The notes: generated by a model not told the origin, from the sequence alone. A stretch of DNA of 64,000 nucleotides from Clavulina sp. PMI_390 (GCA_015039315.1 WIDE01000125.1:1-64000); one strand, 5' to 3'. Positions 1 through 11,568 are shown, counted from the first letter of the stretch. Translations and numbers: made by a program.

Positions 1-3000
1 TCCACCTATCTTCCGCATTCAAGGGCTCGAAGGTGAGGTCCCAGACAAGACCAAATGAGATATCGACTATTCAGCTGATCCCGCCTGACCATATAGTACA
101 ATCCAGTCTCCCACTCGCTTATACATCTGAACTCCTCCCAATCCTCCGGCGAAGCATCAACTTTATTCTAGATCCGAGCGTCTCTACCCTTGCCAGCACT
201 CGCCTCTCATACGAGGGTGCCTACCAAGCGTGCCATGTACTTGTCGCCCACCAAGGCCAAGGGGAGAACATCTACGAAAACGTCCTTACTATCGCGCTGG
301 AGAAATGCGTCACAGGTACTCTCAGGGACCTCACCTCAAAGTCCAAGTCTCTTCCAGGGATGGAGTGGCTAAAGCTATTGGTGGATCGATGGACGTGGTT
401 TGAACAGAGGCTGGTTCGCTTCCGAATATTTGTCTCCCTGAAGGAATATGGTTCTCATCTCTTTGACCTTCTGATATAGGGTATCCTTCATTCTATGCTG
501 GTCCACCTTGATCGGCTCTATGTCGCCACCCTCACGAGTGACCATAGGCGCGTTCGGTGAGACCTACTCTCTCCTACTACTGGCTGTTTGGCCTAGTTAC
601 ACCCATCATATACTCACGGTACCATTATGCAGTGCTCTCGGTCGGCATATCTGGAGGACCAAGCTTATCGAAGGACCAGATGCCAGTACGTTCACATCGA
701 GTATACAACAAGCCATCGAAAGCTGGCTTATCGCTGAGCGTGATCAAAAGTGCGCTACGTTTCACTGCCCTGAATCTCGCCCATTAACTTCGTATTCCCT
801 TCCCACCTATGCTTATTGCATCCAATCAATTTGGCGCATAATTCTTACGCTATGAAGCAAAGAGAACTGGAGCATGGATGTGGAAGATGGCGCCAGAAGC
901 ACGATCAAATCGTTTATTGCATTGACGAACCTCACCGATCTCTATGTGACAATATTCCTTGGTCCCTACGAAACAGCGACCGTGTCATACTACTCTGCTG
1001 AGTCCAAAACGCTTAGACCTCCAAAATCTTCTTCGTCTTCTACTGCGACTTCGGCTACACCACTTACGCCGGCACAATACGTCCTTAACGCATCTCGACG
1101 ATTCAACCAGGAAGCGAAGCGCCTTTCGGATTTATGTCCGGAATCTACGTGGGGAGGTGTTCTGGAATACGTGGATGAGGAGCTATTGTCGTTCAGGAAG
1201 AAGGTTCTCGGTGGTGGAATCTCTGCGGAGAGGATGGAGTTTGAGCTACAAGGTTTGTTGTGCCTGTTCTTAAAAAAAGTCTTATTGCGGCTGGCACTGA
1301 CTATGCTGATATCTCACCCACTTGCGTGGGTGATTAGCACTGGACGAATTGGTCAAGCAATCGGATCTATTGAGCCTTAAGGAAATGTACATATGCTACA
1401 CCCGTATCGGGATGGTGGACTGGCTGTGTAAAGCTTTCGAGGCTTATGCCAAGGTATGTACCGGAACCTAGTGATCACGTAACTTCTTATCAGTAACTTG
1501 GTTTCTTGGCTTAGAAATCTATCTTGGTGATGATCAACGACGAGAAACAAGACGGGACAATGATTGAACGTCTACTTGAGTATAAAGCCTTTGTGGGGCG
1601 GATTGTGGTTGAAGCGTTCACGCCCACAACCCCTTCATCCGTTCCTCAAGCCGCGCCTGGATCTCCGGTCCTCTCCACTTTGCAACCGTCGTCGTCCACG
1701 GCAACCCCCGGCGGCCACAACAGTGACGAGAGAAGCACAAGGCTCAAGTGCGTCGGATGCCCAGAATCCTTTCAATGTCGCCGTGCGTGTTGCGTTCACG
1801 GCTGCTCTGGCAACAAGGGGACGGAGGCCTTCTGAGCTACTTGGTGCGTACTTTGGCATCCTGTCATGTATTATGAATGTTTCTCATGTCGTCAACTAAA
1901 CCGCTCGGTGGGTGTCAGCTAAATACTTGGACGCAGAGATGCGAAAGGGCCAACAAGGCTCAAGCGATCTCGAGTTCCGCAAAAAGGTCGACGCTGCCAT
2001 TGGGTTGTATGGCTTCCTATCTGGTACGCAATGCTACTTCTCCAGTCTCTCCATTTCACCGATAATAAAGCTCTACAGAGCACGATGTCTTCCGCACGTA
2101 TTCCCTCCGATTGCTCGGAAAGCGTCTTTTGCTTCAACGCAGCGCATCAGACGACTTCGAAAAGGCATTCCTGAAGAAGCTCGAAGCAGATGTTGACTCC
2201 GAGTTCGAGAAAGGCCTGAAAATGTTCGAAGATATCGAACTATCGCGCACCCAACTCGCCGATTATCACGCGACACACCCTTCTCAATCGTTTTTCTCGG
2301 CATACGTTCTTCAGGAATCCGCATGGCAGAAGCCACCAGCAAGCGCTATGCCCGCGGCCAATTTTACTCTTCCTCCTGTCCTTCAGGATCCTCTCGACGA
2401 GTTTGTGCGATTCTATGCCCAGAGGCAGCCAAAGCGGAAGTTGACGTGGGCCCCAGGGTTTGGTTCAGTTACACTCCTCACGCGATTCGATAAGGGCGAG
2501 AAAGCTCTATCGCTCAGTCTTTGGCAAGCGCTGGTGATGCTTTTGTTTGAGGACGTGGACAAGTTGACTTTTGCTGACATTCGGGCGGCGGTGGAGATCG
2601 GTGCGTTGCCGTGTCACATTTGGTTCAAAGTTGCCTACTCTGACCTTGTTTATCCTCTGGCTTCCATCCTTGGCTGAACTGAGTAGACCTTGATGAACTC
2701 AAGCGAACTGTCCAATCTCTCGCGCTTGGCAGGCGTCGTGTACTCACGAAGCGCCCCCAGACAGTCGAGGTGCTAGACTCGGACGAGTTCATCTTCAACA
2801 GGGCTTTCGAGGACAAGAGTAGAAATGTCCGGATCAATACTATCCAAGCTCAAGAATCTGTACGTCCTTTCCCATATCCATTTCTTCCTTTGTTTCATCG
2901 TCGACTAATACATCTCTCCGCTGAACACACCTTCAATCCTCTTGCGCAACAGCCCGAAGAGCGCCAGGCCATCGAAAAGGAAGTAGACGCTTTCCGTGAG

Positions 3001-3198
3001 GGTACTGTTGATGCAGGCATCGTCCGCATCATGAAAGGCGCGAAGAACCTTTCGCATCAAGAGCTGCTGATCAGGACGATAGAGGTTGTCAAGAGACACT
3101 TCGACCTGCAGCCACAATACTTCAAGGCGAGGGTTGAGAGCCTTCTGGATAGAGAGTATATCGCACGGGAAGGTAGTGGTTATACATATGTCGCATAA
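1..3198 (+). CDS. Cullin, CUL4-like (5' partial, multi-exon)
   Basis: Scaffold subunit of a cullin-RING E3 ubiquitin ligase; acts in nucleus and cytosol. The exons read in order as cullin repeats: an N-terminal segment with SYEGAYQACHVLVAHQG (about 190-290), LVHLDRLYV (about 495-520), a mid part with LGRHIWR, then the cullin-homology region GKRLLLQRSASDDFEKAFLKKL (2113-2180) and DVEL-like FEDIELSRTQ. The last exon (2953-3198) is the winged-helix neddylation domain with IVRIMK, whose lysine is the expected NEDD8 acceptor, and ends YTYVA, the classic cullin C-terminus. Introns are visible, for example the one ending at 480 and the one between about 2860 and 2952. The GTGAG at 33 looks like a splice donor rather than a start, so the gene probably begins outside the window. 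CUL4 rather than CUL3/CUL1 is judged from the ends only, so the subtype is less sure than the family. Confidence 0.9.
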
Positions 3199-3425
3199 GT
3201 GGCGTGGAAGATGAGGTCGATAGTCATACCCACATGTCATCAATGGGAAACCGTGTATTCCTCGATGTCTGAGAAATTAATGCACTGCTTTGGTAATTAT
3301 AGGCGTGACGGAAGAGAATAGCAGCGCGGGGCGGGCAGGAACGGAAATCTTCTGGGCTGAGTGGAAACGATGGTAATACTTAAATGTTCAGTCTGAGAAG
3401 CAACAAGGGGAGAAAGATAGGGCTA

Positions 3426-5045
3426 CTAAGAATCGTCCGAAAACTCCCAAGGCTTCAGCCACTCCGGTTCAGCCCCAGGCGGGGGGACGACTACCCTCCC
3501 TCCAAAATCATCGAGCAAGGTTTGCACCTCCTTGGGCAAAATCTTGACATCTTCCACATCGAATGCCAGCTTGATCCTCAAGGTTGGGCGCCGAGCTACT
3601 AGCCTCCGAAGGGCTCCTGTCAATGCCAACGCTACTCCCTCTGGTCCATCTTCGATATCAGGCCAATGGTTACCACGGGTGATGTACCACAGTTCATGCA
3701 AGGACGGCATGAATGGTTCGGAAGATTCAGACGTAGATTGGGAGTTTCCTTCTGATTGATTTTCGACCCCTGAAGCCAGCCCATCGAATAAGCTGCACTG
3801 CTCCTCGACTTGCCAGTTGGAGTGAGCAGAGTATATGAGGACCTCCTCAAGGGTGTGGTGCCTCTTCAAAAAAGCGTGGGTAACGGGGTCGAGGCCTTTG
3901 TTATGAATGAAGGATAAATGCTTGAGTTTTGGAAAGATGGCAGGGTCGGGGGTGTCAAGGGGCGGGAAGAGCACTTCCATGGCCAGTGGAAACTCGAGTT
4001 CGTGAAGACATAAAGCTTCGCAAATTGGAGCGGATAGATTGGGGAAAGTATCCCATAACGCAAACGAGCGCAAAGATAGCGACTTCAAATGTGGGAGGTC
4101 GAGCTGTGCAGGAGCAAAGTCCATCTCCCATGAATGAGCTTCATCCGCACACTCCCAGTCCAAGTGCTCGAGCTGTGTGCAATTCTCAAGCGCACCGAGC
4201 ATGAGATATCTCGGTAAGGTTTGTACGACCCGTAGGCGTTTGAGGTTCGAGGGTAGTGCGAGATCCTCGACCTCGGGCATCGCCAGCGCGAAGAGCGGGA
4301 GCTCAAAGTCAATTTCCACAGAAGCGATTTTGTTTCCACTAGGTCTCCAAAATGGAAAAAAGCGCACCGAGCGGTGGCGGTTGTAGTGATCCTCTGATAT
4401 TGCTGATGTCCTATCAATCATACTAACAGATGTTAGACTGGCGCAATTCGAGATGGAATTGCTCATGAGTTGTGTGAAATCCGAGAATTGGGTTGCCTCG
4501 TTTCCAGAACAGACTCGAATGCTACGACAACGATGGATGTGGTGCTGAAGTGCATGCAAAAGATTGTACACATGCGTAAGGCCGTGGACCGGAGAGCCAT
4601 CTATATATCTTAGATCCACATAGAGATAAAGATCAAACAAGCAGATCTTTGAGCGTTCAAGAACAGTATCCAAGATCATGGGAGAGGTTGAGTCATGTGG
4701 GTCATCAGTGATGACGACTGCAACATTGGTCCAGCAGCGGGGGGAGAGAAGGCTGGCTTCCCTCAGACGTCGACAGAGGAGGTTCAGTGAGTGGAATGAT
4801 CGGGATGAGCGGATTTGTGATGGAATGGGCAGCGCGCAGTGGAGAGTAGGAATCGTATCATCGCGCCGGGAGGCAGCGAGCTCTAGAATTAAGGAGAGTA
4901 TCTCGAAAGGCAGCTTTAACAGGGTTGAGGCCCCACTGGACTGCATTTTGTGGGTAGTTTGATCGTGGTAAGAGGGATACAGATGTAACCTGCCATCTTT
5001 GGGAGATTTGTCATGGGGTGGGAAAAGGTCATGCAATGAGGTCAT
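3426..5045 (-). CDS. F-box-like / leucine-rich-repeat-like protein
   Basis: A 539-residue single-exon reading frame. Residues about 38-85 (LLKLPFEILSLILELAA, then a conserved CRRLREASLLSPRCW block) look like a fungal F-box-like domain that would bind SKP1. The rest is leucine-rich with motifs such as LPSNLKRLRV, LPHLKSLSLRSF and FPKLKHLSF, typical of the substrate-recognition half of such proteins. I chose the ATG at 5045 because the open frame upstream runs through a tRNA-like sequence (5187-5208) and is unlikely to be translated; a second ATG at 4946 would still keep the F-box. It is convergent with the cullin gene. Cullin and F-box genes belong to the same ligase class, but F-box proteins normally work with CUL1, so the adjacency need not be functional. 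No substrate can be named. Confidence 0.75.
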   Translation of the reverse strand: MTSLHDLFPPHDKSPKDGRLHLYPSYHDQTTHKMQSSGASTLLKLPFEILSLILELAASRRDDTIPTLHCALPIPSQIRSSRSFHSLNLLCRRLREASLLSPRCWTNVAVVITDDPHDSTSPMILDTVLERSKICLFDLYLYVDLRYIDGSPVHGLTHVYNLLHALQHHIHRCRSIRVCSGNEATQFSDFTQLMSNSISNCASLTSVSMIDRTSAISEDHYNRHRSVRFFPFWRPSGNKIASVEIDFELPLFALAMPEVEDLALPSNLKRLRVVQTLPRYLMLGALENCTQLEHLDWECADEAHSWEMDFAPAQLDLPHLKSLSLRSFALWDTFPNLSAPICEALCLHELEFPLAMEVLFPPLDTPDPAIFPKLKHLSFIHNKGLDPVTHAFLKRHHTLEEVLIYSAHSNWQVEEQCSLFDGLASGVENQSEGNSQSTSESSEPFMPSLHELWYITRGNHWPDIEDGPEGVALALTGALRRLVARRPTLRIKLAFDVEDVKILPKEVQTLLDDFGGRVVVPPPGAEPEWLKPWEFSDDS

Positions 5046-5129
5046 TTTGATTCCGAATGGGACGAGGAGTTCCCTGGTCAAGGATTTGGGATTTGGAGTC
5101 GTAATTGAAGGGGGGAAATTTATGATGCT

Positions 5130-5215
5130 GCTCAAGTCGGTCAAAGTTTCCGAGACTTTATGACCCGGGAGTCCAAAGGTTGTGAGTTCGAGTCTCACCG
5201 GGGCAGCACCTTTTT
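5130..5215 (+). tRNA. tRNA-like 3' half with Pol III terminator (probable tRNA pseudogene or SINE head)
   Basis: The stretch at 5182-5198 forms a perfect 5-bp T arm around a canonical TTCGAGT loop (a good B box), preceded by a usual variable-loop AGGTT and followed by CGGGGCA as a 3' acceptor strand and a run of five T at 5211. The 5' half does not fold cleanly: there is no good 5' acceptor partner and the anticodon stem is weak, with only A-box-like TGCTCAAGTCGGT around 5128. It could be an eroded tRNA, a tRNA with an intron I cannot place, or a tRNA-derived retroelement fragment. No amino acid is assigned. Confidence 0.35.
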
Positions 5216-5539
5216 GTGCCGCTTTTCTCCTTTTTGCGCCGTATTTTCCATCCGCGAGGTCGGTAAAAGCGAGGTGGCGCATGGTGACCAGTTTTTTCCC
5301 AGGATCATTGTTTCTCGCAATTTTCACCAAAAATTAATTTATTTCCAAGCTCATAATATCCCCCCTCACTATCCCTAGACCATTTTGTAGACTGCGTCGT
5401 AAAATTGTTGCGTTGAAGGTGTGTTGTGCATGGAGCGGTGCTGCGACCTCGGCTCCCTCGGTTCCCACGCATGAGTCGAAGACAAATATCCATATATGCA
5501 GGCTATTTATCTACACGAAATATACAGAGTCACACATTC

Positions 5540-6426
5540 TCAGGTGAGGTAGCTGACGAGCGATGAGCCAGTAGCCTCGAGTGCGAGGACAAATGCACGG
5601 GCGACTTGAGCGGCTCCGGCTGCGCTGGTGTGGGTGTGGTCATACGGGAAATACGCATCGACTGTGGTGGCACCCTCGTTCTTGAATATGTCGGCAACGT
5701 AAATCTCGTGGTTGACGAACGTAGCGCCCACTGCGGCAGCGGCGTCCGAAGCATACTGCACGAAACGGCTTGGTGTGTAGACAAACGTGCCAGTTTCCCA
5801 AGGGTTATCAACAGTGGGAGAACACAAAATGACATTAGCACCCTTGGCTTGCATGAGCTTCGCTGCATTCTCATAGTATGCTGGGTAGGTGAGTACAGTC
5901 TCGGCAACGCCACTATGCAGAGTGCAAGTCAAGTTAGCATGCCGACTTGACATTGACAGAGTTTCAACAGGATGATGATAAACGGAAACGCACTCATATG
6001 TCGTCGAACAGGTTGTGGCATAATTGTCATTGGCCACTGGGCAGTCCGTGCGCCCGTTATCCGTGGGTGTCAAGCTGCCGCCATCGTTATGGCCAAACTC
6101 GATGATCACATAGTCGCCAGACTTGACAACGTCAGCGATGGCGGTGAAGCGGCCCTCGCGGGTGTAACTGCGAGCTGAACGGCCGGCGATGGCATCGTTT
6201 ACGACCGTAATGCTAACATCACTAGCAAACGGCGTGCCCCAGCCTTTGAGTACCTCCAGGAAAAGGTTAAACTTGGACAATTCAAATCAAGTGTATGAGA
6301 CTCACCAACGGTGCCGTCTCCATTACCAGTCGCAGCCATTGTCGAATCACCGGCCAGATAAACAGTGGGGGCGGCTTGCACCACGGCGGCCAAGGACGAA
6401 ACAGCGATGAGTAAAGAGGAAATCGT
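5540..6426 (-). CDS. Rhamnogalacturonan acetylesterase-like (CE12), copy 1, canonical start codon lost
   Basis: Secreted SGNH/GDSL esterase that removes acetyl groups from rhamnogalacturonan of pectin. Three exons by direct alignment with copies 2 and 3: 6306-6426, 5994-6243, 5540-5912; together 744 nt, 247 codons. Family motifs are present: GDSTMA (nucleophile Ser), [20 protein letters not shown] (oxyanion Asn) and [10 protein letters not shown] (catalytic Asp and His), at the spacing known from Aspergillus rhamnogalacturonan acetylesterase. The oddity is the start. At the position where copies 2, 3 and the remnant have ATG-ATT-TCC, this copy has ACG (6424-6426), although the TATA box (6471-6476) and spacing are kept. 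No in-frame ATG exists before the catalytic serine. Introns keep GT and AG (first acceptor is the weak AAAG). Either a non-AUG start, an unseen 5' exon, or recent loss of function. Confidence 0.8.
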
Positions 6427-7614
6427 TGAGGATGCTGCAGTATGTACAACATCGAGTTGGGGAAGAACAGTTATAAGGCCCCCAGGATCGTTAGAGCCAC
6501 GTCAGAAATACAGCGCCAAGCTCAGGTTTGTCCGAAATGGAGCAAAAAGTAGATCCATGCTTATTTTTAGCACACTAATAGGCTCCGCGAGCGGACCGGA
6601 GGTAGGTTTTGTGTAAAGGAAGAGTTCTTCATCCCTAAGTGCGTGATCATGGGGTTCTGGCGCTTCATGGGCGCAAAGATGGTGCGATGCCTGTGCTGAG
6701 GGATGAATGTAGTCCACGGCCCGTCGCGGTGGTCTAATCACATGTGTCGTCATTGATGCCTTCTAATAAGCTACAAGGAAGAAAATAATCTTATGAAGCT
6801 CACATGGAACAATTTATGAGAGTGTTTTAGAGCAGCACATGGGTCCGGGGATACACGATGCCCAAGTGATCGCAGATTTGCCAAATGACTCAGGAGTGCA
6901 TCCAATAGTTTGAATGATTCCTCACCGGAGGAGGCAATCGACTCACAACATAGAGTGATTATTATTTTTTATCTTGTTAGCAGGTAGAGTTCTTTAAGGT
7001 GTCAGGAATATTCCAGTACTCTAGGAGGGTCAGAAGCGGTGCGGAATTTCTGAGAAACCAAAGTGGGTGAGGTCGAGACATCACGTTGCCCGCAGGGTTT
7101 TTCATCCCTTGATGCAGTTTTCTCGTGAGTTGAAAATTTCTCTTCCAGCTAAGTGGACTTGAGACGGCTGCTGAGGTTGCTAGATCGCTGGCATAACTGG
7201 CAGACGTGCAGTCCCTCCCACGCCTAGCCTCCAGTTGTCCTTACACGAAAATCATTCGTTTCACTCTGATACTCGTCGAGATGATTGATTGTTATTCCAT
7301 GCGGTTTCGCCACGCGCCGTGGAAAGATTGTTGGTCCCCGTATATATATCCTCGCAATCGGCTGCTAGTTGGATAGTTCAGGATCTAGGGTGAGCTCTCA
7401 CAGGGGGAAGTATCACAGAAGAGGAAAGCACTCTATCTGGACAAAAAATAGAAAGATGCGGTGAGGAGGTTTTGATGGAATTGGACGACGGCGGACTTGA
7501 GGCACGATTCCCAGATGCCAAAATCCATTCGCCGCAAAGTACTTGTGACTAGTCAACACGACGACAAATTTTCGACAATCGCAAGTTCCCGATGAGCGCC
7601 ATACACGGATGTGC
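6427..7614. promoter_or_regulatory. Spacer between esterase copies 1 and 2, containing copy 1 promoter
   Basis: Contains the minus-strand TATA box of copy 1 (6471-6476) and the shared upstream element GAGCCACGTCAGAAA (6494-6508). From about 6600 the sequence is homologous to 9480-10660, the matching spacer in the second duplication block. I see no convincing gene in it. Confidence 0.6.
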
Positions 7615-8515
7615 TCATTTCAAATAATTTTTGAGCGTCGAAGTGGTGGCCTGCAATGCCAGAACGAAGGCGCGGGCAACTTGAGCAGCTCCAGCAGCGC
7701 TCGTGTGCGTATGGTCATTTGGGAAGTAGGTATCGACCGTGGCCGCGCCCTGGTTCTTGAAAATGTCGGCCACGTAGATTTCGTGATTGACAAAGGTAGC
7801 ACCGACGGCGGCGGCAGCATCGGAGGCGTATTGGACGAACCGGCTACTGGAGTAGACGAAGGAGCCAGTTTCCCAAGGGTTGTTGATAGTAGGGGGGCAC
7901 AGAATGACATTGGCGCCTTTGGCTTGCATGAGTTTAGCTGCATTTTCGTAGTACGCGGGGTATGTGAGGACAGTCTCGGCAACCCCACTAGATTTTTGAA
8001 GGGAAATTAGGCCGATTGGATATAATTAATCAGCGACCCTTCCAGTGCGGCAATTATGGAGAGGCTAGACGCACTTGTATGTTGTGGAGCATGTGGTAGC
8101 ATAGTTGCTGTTCGCCACTGGGCAGTCTGTCCGACCATTGTCGGTGGGCGTCAAGCTCCCACCATCGTTGTGGCCAAACTCGATAATCACGTAGTCGCCT
8201 GATTTGACGGAATTGGCGATAGTGGTGAAGCGACCTTCACGAGTGTAACTGCGAGCAGAGCGGCCGGCAATGGCATCGTTCACCACCGTGATGCTGACAT
8301 CGCTAGCAAAGGGCAAGCCCCAGCCTACACGCGGCACCAACCACAGGTTAGACGAGTGTCCAGACCTTCTTCGTATGATGATATAATAGCATACCAACAG
8401 TACCGTCGTTATTTCCACCTGCAACCATCGTGGAATCACCCGCCATGTAAATGGTGGGAGCGGCTCGCGCCAAGGCGGCCAAGGAGGCAACAGTGACAAG
8501 AACAGAGGAAATCAT
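7615..8515 (-). CDS. Rhamnogalacturonan acetylesterase (CE12), copy 2
   Basis: Same enzyme as copy 1 and apparently intact. ATG at 8515; exons 8395-8515, 8075-8324 and 7615-7987 (121, 250 and 373 nt, identical lengths in all complete copies), 247 residues. Residues 1-18 form a signal peptide ([18 protein letters not shown]), after which the mature chain starts near [11 protein letters not shown]. Ser28 of GDST is the predicted nucleophile; FGHNDGG gives the oxyanion residue and DHTHTS near residue 213 gives the Asp/His pair. It is a minimal single-domain secreted enzyme with no carbohydrate-binding module. Intron 1 is GTATGC...TAG, intron 2 GTGCGT...TAG (87 nt). The TATA box (8559-8566) lies about 45 nt upstream of the ATG. 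Extracellular pectin degradation is established for the family; activity here is inferred. Confidence 0.9.
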
Positions 8516-9215
8516 GAGGAATAGTGCTGGATGTTGAGCATTTTGGAGAGTCTGCCGGTATATAAAGCGCGGGGACTGGTCGAGCCACGTCAGAAAAAAA
8601 CGCCAAGAGAATCTCTGAGATGGTTTGTCCGAAATACAGGAAACTGCAGAATGGAAATTTGTCTATGTGCCCCTCAAAAGGCTCCGCTTACGGGCCGGGT
8701 TAGAATCTTGTTTTCAAGGGAGAAGTTCGCTGTAGTATTTTGGCGGGTCGTCTCGGGCCTGTTGGATCGCAAGTGGGGACGTCGCATGATTGATATGCCA
8801 AGCAAGAGTAAATTTGGCGCCTTCACGACAGTAAACGCACGATTATTTGAACGAGTTCCGGGCGGAAAACTAAGCAGAGGAGCCCCTTAGTATCCTCGAC
8901 GTGCTTGGTCCCGGAAGAGCGGCTCGGGAGCGACTTGCGCCCGAGGTAGCGTGGCTTTGCAGAGATCCGAGTCGCAGTATGTCATCCAGGGTTTGGGGGG
9001 ATTTCAGATACTTTTATAGAAGGTTTTGTAGCAGATGCTGGGAGCTATTCTATGGTAGTAACGATGATAAGGGAAATCAAGTGATTCACAGCCAGGGATC
9101 GCGTAGACGCTGGAGCCTGAATTCTGGCCCGGGAGTTTGACCGAACAGGCTACGAACTAATCCACAATAACAACGCAAGTCAGGTCGGCACGAGAGTTGC
9201 ACAGATAAGAATTAC
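8516..9215. promoter_or_regulatory. Promoter region of esterase copy 2, duplicated upstream of copy 3
   Basis: Holds the minus-strand TATA box at 8559-8566 and the shared element GAGCCACGTCAGAAA at 8582-8596. The sequence up to about 9140 matches 11570-12205 upstream of copy 3 base for base over long stretches, for example the block around CAGAGATCCGAGTC. No gene seen. Confidence 0.6.
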
Positions 9216-9329
9216 CAGCAGTGCCATCTCCATTACCGATTGCGACCATTGTCGAATCGCCAGCTGTGTGAATGGTGGGGCGGCCACCGCAGCCAAGGAT
9301 GGAACAGCGATAGGGATGTAGGAAATCAT
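9216..9329 (-). pseudogene. Rhamnogalacturonan acetylesterase remnant (exon 1 only)
   Basis: A fourth esterase copy reduced to its first exon. It keeps ATG-ATT-TCC at 9329, a TATA box at 9372-9379 and the upstream CGTCAGAAA element, and ends at a GT splice donor (9215-9214). It is 114 nt long instead of 121: a 7-nt loss near the signal-peptide cleavage site throws GDSTM out of frame with the ATG. Part of intron 1, similar to that of copy 3, follows down to about 9175; exons 2 and 3 are absent. By position it is the counterpart of copy 1 in the second duplication block. Confidence 0.85.
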
Positions 9330-10661
9330 TGAGGACGCTGGAGGATGTTCAACATCGATATAGAGAGGAACATTTATAGGGCTTTCAGGGCCGTTAGAGC
9401 CGCGTCAGAAATATAGTGCCAAGCTATGCTTTGTCCGAGATGGAGGAAACCACAAGTTCGAGCTGATTTTAGCACACTATTAGGACCCGCGAGCGGATTG
9501 TAAGTGAATTCTGTGTAGTAGAAGGCTTCTACGTCCTAATAGGGTAATAATGGTGTTCCAGCGCTTCACAGGCGCAAAGATAGTGTGATACCTATGTCAA
9601 GGGATGAAGACAGCCCGCGGCCCATCGTGATGGTAGAACCATCTGACGTACTTTAGAGCAAGATACAAGAAGAAAGCAGCTCCATAATGCTTACAAGGAT
9701 GAGTATATTCGAGGATTTTAGAGTGGTACATTGGTCTCGAGATATGCGATGCCCCAGTTGTTGCAGAATCGCCAGATGATCCACGAATCCATTCAACAAC
9801 TTGGTTGGCTCCTCATCCAAGCAGGCGGTAGATTCACTCTATGGCGATTTAGTATCCCTCCGCTCGCTTGTGGGTAGAAATTGTTTAGATGTCAGGAATA
9901 TCCCAATCAGGCCGAGAGAGCCAGGTTGGCGGCGAGGCTTCAGAGGGGCCGCAGTGGATTGTGTCCAGCCTCGTTGGCTGTAGGGTCATGGCATCACATC
10001 GTACAACCTGGTTCTCAATTGAACTTCATCTTAAGGTTGAGTGGATTGGGGATTGCCGCTGAGGTTGGCGGACACACTGGCATAACTTGCAGCATGTGCA
10101 GTTGCTCCCACGCCCGAGTTTATGTTCAGTAGACTATTCATATACTCCTCACCTTGTCTATTGTTGGAAGCAACATTCAAGGCTTGTGTCCCGGTATACT
10201 CATGGGAATCAATTCATATATTATTTACGGTGGCAATATGGGCCATCGGCAATGCCATTGCTGCAGCCTCTAGATTTTCTTAAGACGAGTCTATCGTTTC
10301 AACTTGTTATATCATACACACCACTGATCAGTGTTGCATGTAACTTCGCCACGCGCCCCTGAAAGGGCTGCTAGCCGTTCCAACACATATCCCTCGCAAT
10401 CGGGTTCCAGTCCAGATAGTTCAGGATCGAGGAGCTTTCAGGAGGAAATGTGTCAGAGACCCAGAGGAGAAGCATCCCACTCTCCGCACAAAATAGAAAT
10501 ATCTGCCAAAGAGGCCGTGACTAATAGCGGGACGACGACAGGGTTGAGATATAAATCCCAAGTGCCAAAATCCCTTCGCGCAAAGCACTTGTGATTAGTC
10601 GACAAAAACAACAAATTTTCGACAATTGCAAGGTCTCGATGAGTGTCATACATGAATGTAC
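9330..10661. other. Spacer in the second esterase duplication block
   Basis: Upstream sequence of the remnant, then sequence homologous to 6600-7600. The shared element occurs at 9397-9411 in the form GAGCCGCGTCAGAAA. No convincing coding region. Confidence 0.5.
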
Positions 10662-11568
10662 TCATTTCAGATAATTTTTGAGCGTTGAACTAGTAGCCTC
10701 CAATGCCAGGACGAAGGCACGAGCAACCTGAGCAGCCCCCGCGGCGCTCGTGTGCGTATGGTCAATGGGAAAGTATGCATCGACCGTAGCGGCGCCTTGG
10801 TTCTTGAAAATGTCGGCGACGTATAGTTCGTGATTGACAAAGGTAGCACCGACGGCAGCAGCGGCATCTGAGGCGTATTGGACGAAACGGCTGGTGGAGT
10901 AGACAAAGGAGCCGGTCTCCCAGGGGTTGTCGATGGTAGGGGGGCATAGGATAACGTTGGCACCCTTGGCTTGCATGAGCTTGGCGGCGTTTTCGTAGTA
11001 CGCTGGGTACGTGAGGACAGTCTCAGCAACCCCACTATGTTGAGGACAAAACAAGGCATAGGTTCGATGAGTATAAGGATGCAATAACTACACAGCAGTA
11101 AAACACTATCAGCAAAAATAAACGTACCCATATGTGGTGGAGCATGTAGTGGCGTAGTTGCTGTTCGCCACTGGGCAATCAGTACGACCGTTGTCGGTGG
11201 GCGTCAAGCTTCCACCGTCGTTGTGACCAAACTCGATAATCACATAGTCGCCTGACTTGACGGAATTGGCGATAGTGGTGAAACGACCTTCACGAGTGTA
11301 ACTGCGAGCAGAACGCCCAGCAACAGCGTCATTCACAACGGTGATGCTGACATCACTGGCAAAGGGCAAACCCCAGCCTGTGTACGCCACCAACCGCAAG
11401 TCAGACGAGTGCCAAGGCTTTCTTCAGATGATGAAATAGTCCCATACCGACAGTGCCATCGTTATTCCCAGTCGCGACCATGGTGGAGTCGCCAGCCATA
11501 TAAATGGTGGGAGCGGCTCGCACCAAGGCGGCCAAGGAGGCAACAGCGACAAGAACAGAAGAAATCAT
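10662..11568 (-). CDS. Rhamnogalacturonan acetylesterase (CE12), copy 3
   Basis: Intact third copy. ATG at 11568; exons 11448-11568, 11128-11377 and 10662-11034, again 121, 250 and 373 nt and 247 residues. Signal peptide [18 protein letters not shown], then [27 protein letters not shown] and [10 protein letters not shown] as in copy 2. It is closest to copy 2 across both exons and flanks, which fits its origin as copy 2's partner in the duplicated block. Introns are GTATGG...CAG and GTACGT...TAG. TATA box at 11613-11620, upstream element at 11636-11650. The secreted enzyme would deacetylate rhamnogalacturonan I so that hydrolases and lyases can act; this role comes from the family, not from anything else in the window. 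Confidence 0.9.

Larger units (their letters stand above)
6230..9140 (+). repeat. Segmental duplication, block 1 of 2 (direct)
   Basis: Runs from the exon 1/intron 1 region of esterase copy 1 through the spacer, copy 2 and its promoter. Matches block 2 (about 9176-12205) in the same order and orientation. Boundaries are estimated by eye from where the similarity stops. Confidence 0.75.

Noticed and set aside
33..479. GTG at 33 as the cullin start codon
   Set aside because: AAGGTGAG there looks like a splice donor and cullins have more N-terminal sequence; the gene is treated as cut by the left edge.
5046..5330. N-terminal extension of the F-box gene at 3426 (95 extra codons)
   Set aside because: It passes through the tRNA-like T arm in antisense and lacks domain character; the ATG at 5045 is preferred.
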